Positions 8,869 to 21,260 are shown, numbered from the stretch's first letter. The stretch is DNA of 49,173 nt from Gnetum montanum (GCA_015680685.1 MNCI01025456.1:1110953-1160125), one strand, 5' to 3'. Numbers and translations: made by a program. The notes: generated by a model from the letters alone, not told the origin.

Positions 8869-11640
8869 ATGCTATTAAAGAGACTTGAAGCTAGAGGACC
8901 ATTACAACCTAGGGAGAAAAGACCTAGAGGAAAAAGTGGATGATCAGGTGGAGAAAAAACTCCTCCTATAAAGCAAGAGGCACATTCTTACAGCATCCAT
9001 CAACCCACACCTACAACCAGGAAATCTACACAAACAAAAGCTAATGCATTGTCTACTCTAGAACTAGGAGAATATCTCACACTCTTCAATGAGTGTTTAC
9101 AAGCAATTTAGGGGAAGTCCATCATGTCCACTGTTATAGTGAAACTTAATTTTGGACCTTTTATGGAGTTTGCAACTACAAAAGTCTAGAGCATAAGCCT
9201 CTTTCTTATGGCCCACCATTTCAAGTAATGGTGAATAATACTTGGGAGAATTCTACTAATTTTGGAAGAATAAACAGGATGATGCCAACATAAAAGTTAA
9301 GAGGGTCATAGTGCCATACTCTATAGAAGTAATAGTAAAGGCATTGAACATGCCAAATGTTGAAGCTAATAAAGCCCAGATATCTACAAGGTCTATCACA
9401 AATGCAAGGAACCTATGACTACAATGGGCCTATTAAACCATTTAGAAAGAATATAGTGAGTTGTCCATTACTAAGAAGATTTATTTCAAAATTGGAACAT
9501 ACCATATATTCCCAACAAAAAGACTTAATTGAATTTTCACATATGTTACTAGAGGAAGTGCTATCCTGATGGGGAAATTTCAAGCTAACATCACTCATCT
9601 ACTATTTTTAGAAATATAAAGAAGATTCAAGGAGAAGAAGATAGGGAAACTTACTTTGTCATTTCCTTGTCTCATAAGGAGATTGTGTCACTAAGCCAGA
9701 ATTTTAAGCTAAATCAATGATATTATTTGTAAAGCCCAAAATGCTTCATATACTGAAACTTCTAAGTTAGTACTGTTAAAGAAATATCAAGTTGAGAAAC
9801 CAGCAACACTAAGGTTGTAGCAAGATATACACTAGCAACAAATATTCCAACCATAGGAACATAACAAGTAGGACCTAGTGGATCTACTCCAGCTACAAAT
9901 AGACCAAGGCAAAGTGCTTTACTAGTACAATTAGACTACAAATCATCAATGAGCCATTTACAACAAATAGTAGAAACAATGAGTTAAGGATGCAAGGAGG
10001 TCTCAAGTATGTACAGAGTCATAGATAATCCAAGTAGACCTATCATATCAATAAAACCTATAAGTGGTCAAGACTCTTTGTAGGCAAAAGAAGATGATAA
10101 TTGGGCACAAAAAATCTTAGGAAATGCTACATCCTTCCAAGTAATGCTAGAAATAGGAGAAGAAGCTACAATAGTGGTAATGCAACATCAAGATGTAGCA
10201 GGAGCAGTAAAAGTCATAACAAATGATATCAAAGAATCCTTTAATGCTTTTGTTGTGTTACCGACTAATATTACTAAAACTAAAGATGTAGAAATCATAA
10301 CTAGAACATCAATGGCCCCTACAGAGCATGAAGATGTATTAAAAAGACTATTGCAGATATGACAAGTTACATAGAACCTTTTTGATATCCTTAGTAACAT
10401 CACTACAATCTAGTTCAAACTAATCTCAATAAAGGAAAAACTGATCATAGCATAAACTAGAATGCAACACACAAAAAGTGAAGTGCAAAGGTTACAAGAG
10501 GAATTAGTTGTACTAAGAGTTGAAAAACAAGATGCTTCAAAATACATTGCACCTGAGAAGCTTGAACAATTTAGAAATGACTAGATTGACTAATTGATAG
10601 CCAAATACATACAAATAGATATGGATAAAAAGAAGATAGTGTGGAATGCTTTTGTAGCAAGTGCACAGACATACATACATGCTAAAGGTATTGCTACTTT
10701 AAAAGAAGAGAATAAGAAAATTGTTGCTGAAAACTTAATGTTGACAAACATTGAAAAATAGAAGACTGTGCTAGAAGAAAGTATTCAGGTAATTGAGAGA
10801 GTAATGTACTATAGTTAACCTTGATATAAGGTAATTAGCCCATGAAAATAGGATCCTATCAATGGAAGAAATCTACACCATGCAACAAAAATTAGCAATT
10901 GAAATCATCACATGGAAAAATAAGATAGGAAACATGAACAACTAGAAGAGCACTTTAGAGATCAAATGGACATGTATAAACAAATCAATGAGAAAGAAAT
11001 CTAGACGGCCAAAGCTAGAATCAATTCCATTATAGAACAAATATCAGATTGGCAATTCATCTTGGATAGTCTTGCCCACATCCATCGAGTTGAAATAAAG
11101 AATAAAGACCTATAGATTGAGGACTTAACAAAATACATGCAATTAGCTAATCTTTAATATGCTAACTTAGCAATGTTGACAAGCAGCAGGCCAAGAACAG
11201 AAATAGAGTAGTAAGCAACTATAGTGTATTCAATGTATGAAAGGGAGTTTTTGGATAGGAAAGATTCACAACAGAAGCTTCACATAGCAAACTTCGAATT
11301 ACAAGTAGTCAAGGTAAGCTACAAAAATAAAAAAAATATAGCAGCAAACCTAGCTAGAAGAATAATAGACCATCAAGAACTAAAGAAAGTGGATAGAGCC
11401 TTTGAAGAGGAAGGGATGTAGTTTGTAGCATGGTATGTTGAGGTTAATAAAAAGTTTTTAGAATTTTCATGCCCTTGGGAAGTACCAACTCCAACCAACA
11501 TAGCCAAATTTACATAAATAGTACATGACTCCAAATCAGAAGAAGATAAACTCATAGCGTTGCTAAGTAGATATTAGTTTTAGAAGCTTGATTATAAGGA
11601 AAAGAAGATGATGGAGGAGCCACCACCTCTTGGAATATGA
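8869..11640 (+). pseudogene. aORF of E3, decayed
   Basis: It aligns end to end, over about 920 codons and several frames, with the E7 aORF at 27198-24381. Order: a basic start (MLLKRLEARGPLQPREKRPR), then the EAHSYSIHQ segment. Next is KLNFGPFMEF (E7: ELNFGPFLEN), then NIKVKRVIVPYSIEVIVKAL, GKFQANITHLLFLEI, and SFPCLIRRLC near 9690. This last set is the part like the putative plant transposon protein family. Around 10140-10360 an open stretch has EEATIVVMQHQ (E7: EGATVLVMQHQ). From 10480 to 11420 the frame is heptad-rich coiled coil with KYMQLANL.YANLAMLT. It ends with SKSEEDK and a PPPLG tail. Many in-frame TAG/TAA/TGA stops make it non-functional. No membrane span or signal peptide. Confidence 0.75.
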
Positions 11641-13739
11641 AGATACTACATTGAGCTTAATGTTATTTTATTTTATTTTATTTTTGTCATTGTTGTCACA
11701 TTTACACCATATTTATGGAGTAGATTTGTGAAATAAGATCTAAGAAATGAAATTGCTCAATTAGCTTCTTAAAGATGATTGTAAGATGAGAGTTAAATTA
11801 TTTATTTTAAGGGACAATTTCATGAGAAGCATAATGGAGAAAGGTGTTAAAGCAAAGTGTTCTTTATATAGGTGTGCTTATTTTGAGTTTATAAGCATGA
11901 AATTAAAAAAGATTAGCAAGGTGTTTTTAGCCTACGTTATGAAGAAATTGTGGCTTTCCCATATGCAATAGAGGAGATGAAATTTGGGAATTAATTTGAA
12001 AATTGTAAAAAGGATTATTTGCAATTGTATCTCCATTGGTTCCTACATTTTTATGAGTTTATCAATTAAGTGCATCCCTTTTCATTGTGAATATGCAAAA
12101 ACTCTATAAAAGAGAACTAATGAATAACTTCATCATATGAAAATCAATTACCATGTTGTACATTTTAATCTATAGTGGTTTCCAAACAATGGTAGAAAAT
12201 TAAGTTGCACAACCAAGAATCTTAAATTAAACAAAGGGAAAATGCCTAGTCTAAGTGCTCAACAGCATTTGATTAAATTTTGGAAGAGCAAAATCATAAT
12301 TTTTACATAAAATTAACAAGACTCTTGTCAAATGGTGTTAAAAACAATCAACAAAATCACCCAGAAATTCATTGATATTTCAAACAACAACCCCTACCAT
12401 AGAAGAAATCACAACAATATAGAGTACAATCGTAAACAAATGAGAATCCCATATTTACAAAAGAACACAAGCCCAACAACTATGCAAAGGAACATATCTA
12501 TACAAATTGGGATGCCAGAGAAATAATCATTCCAAACCTACAGGTATCGATAATTTAACATTTTTAATAGAAAAACATTAAGGCAGTGGCTAATGAATAC
12601 TAAAAATTGTAGGTCCAAGAACCCTAAATGGAGGGTATCTATCATAGCATTTTTCATGGCAATGCCAAAGATTTACAAGGCAACTCCTTCTTTACTGCGA
12701 GTGCATGAGTTCCACTCTACAAGGGATAATGCAATCATAGGGCATTGATGTCACAAAACCAAAATAGGGCTTGAATCCATGAGATTTTTTTTTTTTTTTT
12801 TTTTTTTGTGATGAATGTAACAGTTACTAAGTAGCACTAGGTGCCAATGAGTGCCGCAAGCCAAGGTGACATCAACGAAACTACCATCTTGAGCCATAGC
12901 AGTAGGATTTAGAAGCAAGCAATGCAAGACACATAAAGAACACACAAAATGGAAGTGGCACAATAGTGAGCATGGTGGCCACATATAGTAAGGTTGTATG
13001 ACCTTAATAACGATTCAATTCAAAAACAAAAAAGAAGAATTATTATAAACAAGGAATTAAGGTTTACTTAGATTACAACCAATATTTTTGTAAAAAAAAG
13101 AGGTTTACAATACCAAAATGGGAGAATTTATAATTATTTAATTAATAAAACTATATCTTTTGGAATTTAAAACTTCAAATGAAAGTTATAATCTCCCATG
13201 AAGATGATAAATGGGTCTTCTTGATATTTGTAAGGTTGTAATTGATAAGGAGACACTTGTCAATTATATCTTATTTTTCTCTTAGAAGTTAAACCTTCTT
13301 AAGTTAAAAATAAATTTCCTAGATATTTGTAATACAATTAACCTCTCATGATTATTGTAACTACCCTAAGGTCACTATAAAAGGACCTTTAAAGGTAGAA
13401 GTAAAAGGTGGGGGAAATGGATTTTCAAGATTGGAAGAAGCAACTTTGAAGAATTCTTGTGAAGCATGGCTTTCTAAAGGCATCAATTCAGCTTCTTTGT
13501 TTTAATCCTATGAGTTCATTTCTTCCCATTTTATTTTAGTTACTTAGTTAATGGTTTAGATAGCATTGTGCTTGGCATTTAATTTTGGGATATTTCCTGG
13601 GTTGTTTTTATAACTCTATTTTTGCACAATATTAGACTTTTATTAAGGTTTGCCATCGAAGAGCTTATATTGTTGAAAAGCTTCAAGAGCAATTTAATAG
13701 TGATTTCTTAATGAAATTGCCTATTTTTAGCATAGATAA
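11641..13739. other. No recognisable gene, AT-rich
   Basis: Short ORFs only. About 11641-12090 continues the 3' part of E3. A run of about 23 T lies at 12784-12807. At 13370-13385 CACTATAAAAGGACC is a good TATA-like box followed by a purine-rich stretch (AGGTGGGGGAAATGG); it may belong to an unrelated LTR or small element whose ends I could not define. Confidence 0.45.
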
Positions 13740-14583
13740 TCTAGGAAAATCTTTGGTATTTTGAGACAACTAAAATAGCTTCATATGTCATTGTAGATAT
13801 GATTTAGTGGTCTATGCTCATGCCTATAAATACCAACCCACCATTGCCTTAAAACTGCAAGTTTTGTTCAACACTTAGCGAGATTCTTGTAGTTTGTTTT
13901 TTTAAAGTTAGAATTAAAGTCAATGTCCATAGTGTGATGAATTACAATTTTACAGAATCTTTATTCGAGTGGATTGTTCCTAGATATAGTTCATGAATAG
14001 AAATAAAGATCAAGATTGTTCTTCATCATTGCAACATATCACTTAGCATAAATTTTCTTTTCCATAATGTTTACTTTTATTCAATCATTTACAATTTCTA
14101 ATTCATTTAATATTCCAATGTCTAATTAGTAAGGTAGAATAAGTACGACTGGTTTCAAGTGTAAAGTGTAATTTTTTGGTAATCTAGTAGTGAATTTACT
14201 TAGTTAGCTTAGTAGTGAAGTTGCTTGGTAATCCCAATAATAGTTACATCAACACAAGACATGTACAGAAAACTAGAAATAGATGCTTATTATCATAGGA
14301 TATAATATATTTATAATTCCATTATACTTAGAATTTATAATCATTTTTATCATGTTGACACTTAGGACACTTAAAGCCAAATAACATTAGCTTATCATAT
14401 ACCTTACTAAAAGTTAAACCGTATGATTTGTACGTAGCTAACTCTAGGTGAGAAGATAATAATCATGAACTTAAGATCAACTCATTACTATACTTACATT
14501 GTCCATCTACAGATTATGATCTGGTCATACATGAATACTTGTGACTTGTATGGTGGAGTGTTGGAATACCCAACCGCTCATCA
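13740..14583 (+). mobile_element. E4 LTR (left end approximate)
   Basis: The right end is TCATCA (14578-14583). It has CTATAAATA at 13824-13832 and the R pair ATCTTTATT (13957-13965) with AATAAAGAT (14002-14010). The U5 repeats TTTTGGTAATCTAGTAGTG and GCTTGGTAATCCCAATAAT lie in 14170-14245, and the terminal block has GATCTGGTCATACATGAA. Its R region (AATAAAGATCAAGATT...TTCATCATTG) matches the E1 3' LTR and not E3, so E3 and E4 are not two ends of one element. The left end is estimated only. Confidence 0.65.
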
Positions 14584-15096
14584 AGAAGTAAAGACTCATT
14601 TTCTTGAAAATGAACATCTAAAATTTGTAAAAAATTTCAACCAAGCATTGATGAAATCATTCTTAATGATTAGTGTGCTTTATTTACTTTCTTTGTTTGC
14701 ATTTAGAAATATCTTTAACTGCTTATTCTCTACTTTATTTCAAAGCTTTGGTATGTAGTATTTTTCAACAACAAGAGCATAACTATGAACTCTCTTTAGG
14801 AGTTAAATATCACATTCTCAAAGATGTCACTTTTAAACTACAACTTCAAGCAAATAAACTTCCCATAAAAGCTAAATAATTAATTTATTTTATACAATAT
14901 TAATTTCCTTTTGTCTTAAAGGCTCAAGGCTAGCAAGCTTTCAACTTTTGTTGATACTTGTTAATTAGTTTTTATTAATGTATTATTTTATTTATAGAGA
15001 TTTTTTTTTCTTCTCTTTACAAGAAACCATTTAGTAAGAAGTGAAAAACAAGGGTGCTTCAAAAAAAGGGCAAGATCTAATCCATTTCCTACATCC
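14584..15096. other. Unassigned AT-rich segment between two LTRs
   Basis: It separates the E4 LTR from the E5 3' LTR. It holds an open stretch at 14673-14879 ending VKYHILKDVTFKLQLQANKLPIKAK, preceded by a T-rich run. No family recognised. It may be a remnant of the sequence into which the elements inserted. Confidence 0.35.
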
Positions 15097-15928
15097 ATCA
15101 TACGAATCACTAAGGCATTCATGTGTGATCCAGTTGAATTCCATGAATTCCTAGTGTTCTTATACACAGGATTCAATCTAGAAGATGAATCTAATCATGG
15201 AATGATCGTTGTCTTTCCAACTACACTTGTGAGGCTTAGCTATATGGTTAAGTATAATTGAGGCACATGATTTTTATCATTTTATATTATATTTTCCTAA
15301 GGTTTGTAATAGATTGAGAATAAATTGATTAACTAGTTTAACTAATTTAATTGCTAATTAATAACTAACTATCCTAACATAAGCATCTGGTCCCACTTTC
15401 CGTACACATCCTAAACATGTACAACATTACTAGGTGACCAAGCATTAAGTGCTACTAGGATTACCAAGTGTTATATGTATGCTCAAAGTGGTCGTACTTA
15501 TGTATGCTAGTCTATTTAGCTTAATTAATTACTTAAATTCTTACTCATCTTATCTTAATTAATCACTTAATTAATGAAAAATAATAAATGCATAAATAAA
15601 TCATTAAGCTAGTCCAAGTGCTACAAGGTTTATCAAAAAGGTCATCTTTATGGTCGCACACACTACAATGCTAAGGTATAATAGTGCTCAAATAAAGATT
15701 CGTACACTCCTTGACTCCTACTATAGGCACTTAGAAAATTATTCTATCTATAATAGAAATAAACTGCAAGAGTTCTACTAGCAACTAAAATTCTAACTCC
15801 TCATTAACATGGCCAGGATGTCATATTTATAGCGCTACTAGGGTGCCACATTGATGGGTACATGTCAACATGGGAAACCCTACGTTGACGGGGTCTCATC
15901 GACGTAGCTGACCAAAGACTCTTCATCA
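15097..15928 (-). mobile_element. E5 3' LTR
   Basis: On the minus strand it starts TGATGAAGAG at 15928. U3 contains CTACGTCGATGAG and GTCAACGTAGGG motifs, then GCTATAAATATGA at 15822-15834. The R pair is AATAAAGAT (plus strand 15692-15700) and ATCTTTATG (15644-15652), and the U5 repeats lie at about 15430-15480. The last recognisable part is CATACGAATCAC and GTGTGATCCAGTTGAATTCC near 15100-15145. The expected terminal TCATCA (plus-strand TGATGA) is not found, so the low-coordinate end is eroded or replaced. Confidence 0.75.
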
Positions 15929-15942
15929 TACCCCCATGACTG
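15929..15942 (-). promoter_or_regulatory. Polypurine tract of E5
   Basis: Plus-strand TACCCCCATGACTG abuts the LTR; on the element strand this reads CAGTCATGGGGGTA, identical to the E6 tract. Confidence 0.85.
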
Positions 15943-16159
15943 AATGAAACTCATCCTGAAGTTTCTTACAAAATTAGAAAGGTATGGGATTAATGACTGA
16001 CACATGACACAATAAAACTAACACACAAAAACAAAACTAAGTGCCTGAGTGTATGGATCGACATTGATTACAAAATTGTGGTGTTCATGACACAAACTTA
16101 AACACTAAAACATGATTGAACAAAATTGAACAACACATCCTTTGACGGCATGAATATGG

Positions 16160-17639
16160 TTGAAAAGATCAGACAGTCCCAAGTGATGGAGGTTACAAAG
16201 ATTTCGAAGGACCTTCTCCTACTTCGGGAACATGCGATGGTTGAGGTAGCTATGGTTGTCCTACTACAGCTACCACTTTTGGTGAAAGGCAAAAGGCATC
16301 CAACAATGCCTTCATCTTCTCCTCCTTACTCTAGGGATCATTCATAGTCCATGCAACATCACTAATGTGGGTTGGAATGAGGATAACCCCTAGACAAGGC
16401 ATTACTAAAAACAAATCCTTATCATTAACAAACTAGGTAGCAAATTCCTTACATTCGATATTGAATGCCCTGAGTGCATTTTGCAACTTCTAGTAGTCAT
16501 TTATCCTTTTGGATAGGTTCTCAATAGTTCACCTTTGATTAGTAAAGTTCACTTTGAGAACCTCAAGGTCTGCATTTGCCACTACAAGCTTCTGCTTGGT
16601 GTCCTTGTGGTGCTTGAACGTTGCCTCATACAACAAGTATGAGTTAGCCAATTATTTCTCTAATTTAGACTATGGTTGTTCGACAATTAGCATAGCTAGA
16701 TTTACATATCAAAGATTAGTGAGCTCCATGTATTCTGTCATTTCTTCAATCTACATCTCCTTCATGCAGGTCTCTACTTTGTTGTAGGCATTTATCCCAT
16801 CAATGATAGGTTGTCATATCTCTCTTCCTTACTAGAGTTGCTGTAGGGTCTCATTTACATTTCTCTTCATCAACTGGATGTGCTTTTTGTTAACTTCTTT
16901 CCATATACCAACCTGATCTTTATAGTGATTTTTGACTCTCTCAAATTTAAGAGCCTTTGATTTCCATATGGCTACTTTAATTACAGTCTTTTGACAAAGA
17001 GCACGAACCTCCTCCATGCAGAGGTTTTTGTTTTCTACTGCCAATCTCCTTAGCTTAGTGTTCACTTTGGCTAGCTACTCCTACTATTGATGGATGATAT
17101 TTTCCATTTTTTGTTTTTGCGCATCAACATTTTTCAAGCAATGATTCTCTACGATCAATTGGACATTCTCTTGTTAAGTCTAATGCAAGGCATTCTAAAT
17201 TTTATGCTGAGTGACCTTTACCAAGGATAGAGAGAATACTATCATTTCCATTGCATCCTAAACCCCTTTCAATCTTGTGTGAAGCTGTTCAAGAGCTTCA
17301 TCCTTTGTTAGTGATGGGTTGAGGAATGCAGGGTTAGCAATCTAGGCTCTTAGTTCGGTAACCTCCATAGCCAAGCATTCATTTAGCTCTTTGGTTGTTT
17401 TGAGTTACCCCTCCAAAATGATGTTCTTGTCCATTACTTCTAGCAGCTCTAATTGGGTTGCAATTATGTTATCTAGAATGTCAAAGACATATGGAATTAG
17501 TTGCTTGGGTCCCACTAGTTGATCCAGCAATTGTTCATGTTGTGTTGTGCTCAACTTGCCTCTTTCTGTTCCTACAGACATCTGCACATCTTTAAGTGTA
17601 GAGATGTCTAGTCCATATGCCACAGGTGCGTTTAGAGCT
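16160..17639 (-). pseudogene. E5 aORF, 3' half
   Basis: This continues the aORF that begins at 42686 and is split here by E6. Read on the minus strand from 17639 it gives ALNAPVAYGLDISTL (E7: TLNAPVAPIPDI), then long heptad-rich coiled coil with LRRLAVENKNLCMEEVRAL and FERVKNHYKDQVGIW (17065-16832). These match LAAENQNLSMEEVRAL and FERVKNHYRDQVGLQ of E7. The C-terminal part has DPxSKEEKMKALLDAF near 16300. Stops and frameshifts are present throughout. The E6 insertion joins exactly between codons that pair up with E7, so the frame was continuous before insertion. Role unknown; see the E7 copy. Confidence 0.8.
17635..17639. repeat. Target site duplication of E6, left
   Basis: GAGCT precedes the left LTR and AAGCT (41288-41292) follows the right LTR; four of five bases agree. 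Confidence 0.75.
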
Positions 17640-18458
17640 TGATGAACCACGATATTGCATCTGCGATATCAGGTCCATGATATCAGAGCCTATCATGCGA
17701 TGTCGGATACTCGATATCGAGACCTATCTCCTTACCTATAAATAAGAGGTGGGTCCACTTGGTTTTGCAATAGATAGTTAGACCCTTAGCTGAATTCTTG
17801 CCTTTTCTCCCTCTCAGAGTTAGAATTATTTCTGCGTGCCCATAGTAGGAGTCATAAAGTGAACGAATCTTTATTCAAGCATTGTGTACCTGAGCACACC
17901 TTGTGTACAGCAGACAAACTTTATGATAAACCTTGCAGCATCTAGAATAGATTAGTTCATGTTAATTACTGTTATTAAATGCTTTCCTAGTTAATTAATG
18001 CTCTCTCTCACCCTACAACTCTCCTAAGTAAATACACTCAGTATGATCACTTCGAGCATGTGTGTAACACTTGGTAATCCAGTAACGATTAGTGTTTGGT
18101 AATCCTAGTAGTGTTACACTGGTTCAAGATGTGTACGGCAAGTGAGAATGGATACTAGTGTTAAGATTAATTAAAGCCTAGTTAATCATTAGTTAAGCTA
18201 AATTAGTCACTTAGTTATCTCTCTCCCCCTTATTAGCAACAAGACATAAAAACACATAAAAGATATAAAAATCATATGCCTCAAGCTTACTTAACCATAC
18301 AATCATGACATATAAGTAAGTTTGGGAAGACAATGATTAACCAACCTATTCTTGTTCCACAAAGGCACATAAGCACTTAGTCCTTGGAATTCGACCAGAT
18401 CATGTATGAAACGCTCGTATTCGTATGGTTGAGTGTAGGGGTACCTCGCCACTCATCA
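17640..18458 (+). mobile_element. E6 5' LTR
   Basis: 819 bp, TGATGA...TCATCA. U3 has palindromic GATATC motifs (TGCGATATCAGG, CGATATCGAG). CTATAAATA lies at 17736-17744. ATCTTTATT is at 17867-17875, but its AATAAA partner is lost here (CAGCAGACAAAC), while the 3' LTR keeps CAGCAATAAAAAC. U5 repeats lie at 18068-18115. The terminal block is TCGTATGGTTGAGTGTAGGG then GGGGTACCTCGCCACTCATC. Confidence 0.93.
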
Positions 18459-18478
18459 TTGGTGCCATTGCTGGGGAC
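18459..18478 (+). promoter_or_regulatory. Primer binding site of E6
   Basis: TTGGTGCCATTGCTGGGGAC directly follows the LTR. It resembles the tRNA-Asp-complementary PBS (TGGCGCCGTTGCCGGGG) used by Athila-type elements, with a few substitutions. It would prime minus-strand DNA synthesis. Confidence 0.85.
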
Positions 18479-18543
18479 TTAGTGGTTTGTGCACTAGCCA
18501 AAACATAGGAAATAATTCACATCATTAGAAAGAACCCTTAGGG

Positions 18544-21260
18544 TTGGTTGAGGAAATGAAAATAATACATGGCACACTAAACAAACAAGTATGTCTCCTT
18601 CTTGGTACGAATGCGCTTCACCGCCTAGGTTTGAAAGAGGAAACAATCGATGGTGTAATACACATGACATTGATCTGCCAGTCCCTCAACAATTTTGAGT
18701 GGTATATAGTCATCTCGATGAGTATATACCAAACTTCACCTTTATCCTCCATCAAGATGAACAACTGTGTTGGTGAGACTTAAAAGGTAACATAGTGTTA
18801 CCTCCCGATCGTTCAGTCCCAAGCATGCTTCTTTGTGCTCTCACACAAATTGGCATGCAGCACTTACACACAGAATACATTGTGCAAGACCATGACTCAA
18901 GAGAATACTGTCCCATGAAGGCACAATGTCAAATGGACTTGCAACAGGAGAGACATCATAAGTCTTTGAAGAGTAAGTGGTTCCAAGATGTCCCACATGT
19001 CTTAAGTAAAAATGAGGGTGGTGAACCTGCCTCAGGCAGTTTCCCACACAATGATGTTCCTCCCCTTGACTATGGCCAAGGGGTTGTGCATCAGAACCTT
19101 CATTTCACTATTCATAACCTAGGTTCTAATACCCATAGGCACAAAGGGTCCGAAAAGGGACATGGACACATGATAAAGATGGACATTTTGATCATAATCG
19201 CGATCGAGGTTGAGACCGTCGAAGAGGAGGTAGCAGACACCATCATGGTGATGATTCTCCTTCTTCTTCACCTTCATCATCTCCTTCATCCTCTCCTTTA
19301 GTACCCAAACGTAGTCATAAAGAAAAAGACCATGGGGATAAAGGTAGGCAAAGTGGAAGTCATAAATGAAACAGCTAAGAAAGGGAACGTGGGAACTTTA
19401 GAGAATTACAACATAGAAGAAGGGAGAGTAGGGAACAACGTAGGCATCATAGATGCCATGGACGAGATGATCACAATGAAACCCTACTCACTACTCAAAG
19501 TATGTTAGACATAACTGAGGCCGTTAGAATTCCAACAAGGCACCAGAAAGATAGTATGATCAAGAGATTAGATATGAACAATATCCCACAATTTGAAGGG
19601 GGATACAATGTTGATCCTCAGAATCACTTGCAAGCATTCCATGATGCATGTGCCTTACAAAACATAGAGAATGAATGGCAAAAATTGAAGTTGTTTCCAT
19701 GGACACTAGTTAAAGAAGCAAAAAGCTGGTACTGGTCCTTAGAACTGGAATTCATTCATAGATGGAGTACCATGTTAGAATTGTTCAACGATAAGTACCA
19801 AATGTACTCCTGAGTGTCCAACCTGCGAAAGAAAATCCAAGGCTATAAATAACGAGGAAATGGACCCTTGGATGTTTTCATGGGCCAATACTATGCACTG
19901 TTACATCATTGTCCTGGCCATGGTTATTCGCAAAGGGATCAACTATGCCATCTCGTAGATGCGCTTAGGCATGAAACGAGACGAACCCTTGGGACTTATG
20001 CCTAAGGAAGATTATCCGAGCTTAGGTCCCATCAAATTCAAAGACTATTAGAGCAAGTCGCTAAGAAAGAAGGTGAGCTACAGAAGAGAGAAAGTGCGGA
20101 AGAGTATAATCAAGAGCCTTCCCTTCAGAGGAGGAGAGTAAGATTTTATGAGGATGAAGAAGAGTCACCACTCAAAGAGATGGTGAATAGGAAAATTTTT
20201 CCTATCCAAAAGTTGACATCAGAAGTATCGGCAAAAGTACATCAAATGTGGGATTCCCTAGACAATAAATTTCAAACTATTCTTAAAATAGTAGAGGAGT
20301 CTAGAGAGTAAGGTAGCAATCATGAAAAAACAAAGAAGAAAGAAACTAAACATGCACATAGCAAGGGTAAGGGCAAAGTTGCCATCATTGAAGAGGTTGT
20401 GGATTCAAAAACAGAGAATGATAGTGGATGTGAGATATGTCAATATGACCATCCTAAGGGATGTTTCCCTATAATCTCACATCTATAGAAGTCTGGGGTG
20501 TATGCACTCAATTTATGATTAAATAAAAGGAAAACAGCCCGAAGGTTACCTTATCCTCAAGGTAACCCAATGCAGTTCCACCAACCCTTAACATATTATC
20601 CAAGTGGAACTCCAGCACAACCAATCAAGCAGTATCAATAGTGGTAATACCCAAAATCATGAGGAATGCCATCACTAAGGCAACAATATCCTTATTAGCA
20701 ACCTGATCCATATGAATATTATGTGTAGTAGCCAGTCTCTCCACATGACTCTACTAGTCACGTTACTCCTCAACCTCACTACCAAGCTCATGAGTATTAT
20801 AGGACTCCTACTCCTAAGGGAAATGTTTCAAAAACATACCACCCTTCTCATCCAGCCACATCTCTTCCACAAATAGCTCCATTACCACCTACTCCAGCTA
20901 TGCAAGGTGAAATCCCTACCCAGCCGTAGCAACGTAACGCCACAAGGGCTGTTAACTCTCAATCTACTATTGGTTTTGAGAATCGCATGAAGAAAAAACA
21001 TTTCTTTAGAACCAATAGTCTAACCAAGCCCNTGAGAATCACATGAAGAAAAAACATTTCTTTAGAACCAATAGTCTAACCAAGCCCTTGCAATCACAAG
21101 CAGCTAATTCCTTAGACACCTCAGTATCAATCAAAACTTTGGAGCCTCCTTCAACCCAACCACTGCACTCAACGCATACGGTCATGCTAACACATGTCGT
21201 CACTGATTGGATCAAAGTTGGCCATCTTCCTAGGAAATTCTCTAGTCCTAAGAGTCCTCT
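18544..21260 (+). pseudogene. gag: E6 gag
   Basis: Capsid/nucleocapsid polyprotein of a Ty3/gypsy element, in several frames. The N-terminal part (18640-18960) has DEYIPNFTFILHQDEQLCWW, matching DEYVPDFTFILHQDEHLRWW of E7. The core (19502-20040) is the retrotransposon gag domain: FEGGYNVDPQNHLQAFHDAC, WQKLKLFPWTLVKEAKSWYW, then LLHHCPGHGYSQRDQLCHL. A compact zinc-knuckle-like CEICQYDHPKGC lies at 20429-20464. A proline-rich region leads to the protease. Stops (for example YS then TGA at 19811, and TAA in the HETRRTLGTYA segment) match sense codons in E7. A 55 bp repeat around a single N breaks the frame at 21032. Confidence 0.85.
20977..21087. repeat. 55 bp direct repeat around a single N
   Basis: 20977-21031 and 21033-21087 are identical except for one G/A change, with N at 21032 between them. 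This looks like two contig ends whose overlap was not merged. Confidence 0.85.

Noticed and set aside
12751-12984. 77-codon minus-strand ORF with a lysine run
   Set aside because: The lysines come from a T homopolymer and nothing else supports coding.
7765-14583. E3 LTR (7765-8793) and E4 LTR (13740-14583) as two ends of one element around the aORF
   Set aside because: Their R regions belong to different subfamilies (AATAAAGACGAAC against AATAAAGATCAAG), and no PBS or matching target duplication is present.
14465-14879. Overlapping plus-strand ORFs of 97 and 68 codons as a possible host gene
   Set aside because: The first runs through the E4 LTR end and the second resembles nothing I recognise; composition is AT-rich without further exon signals.
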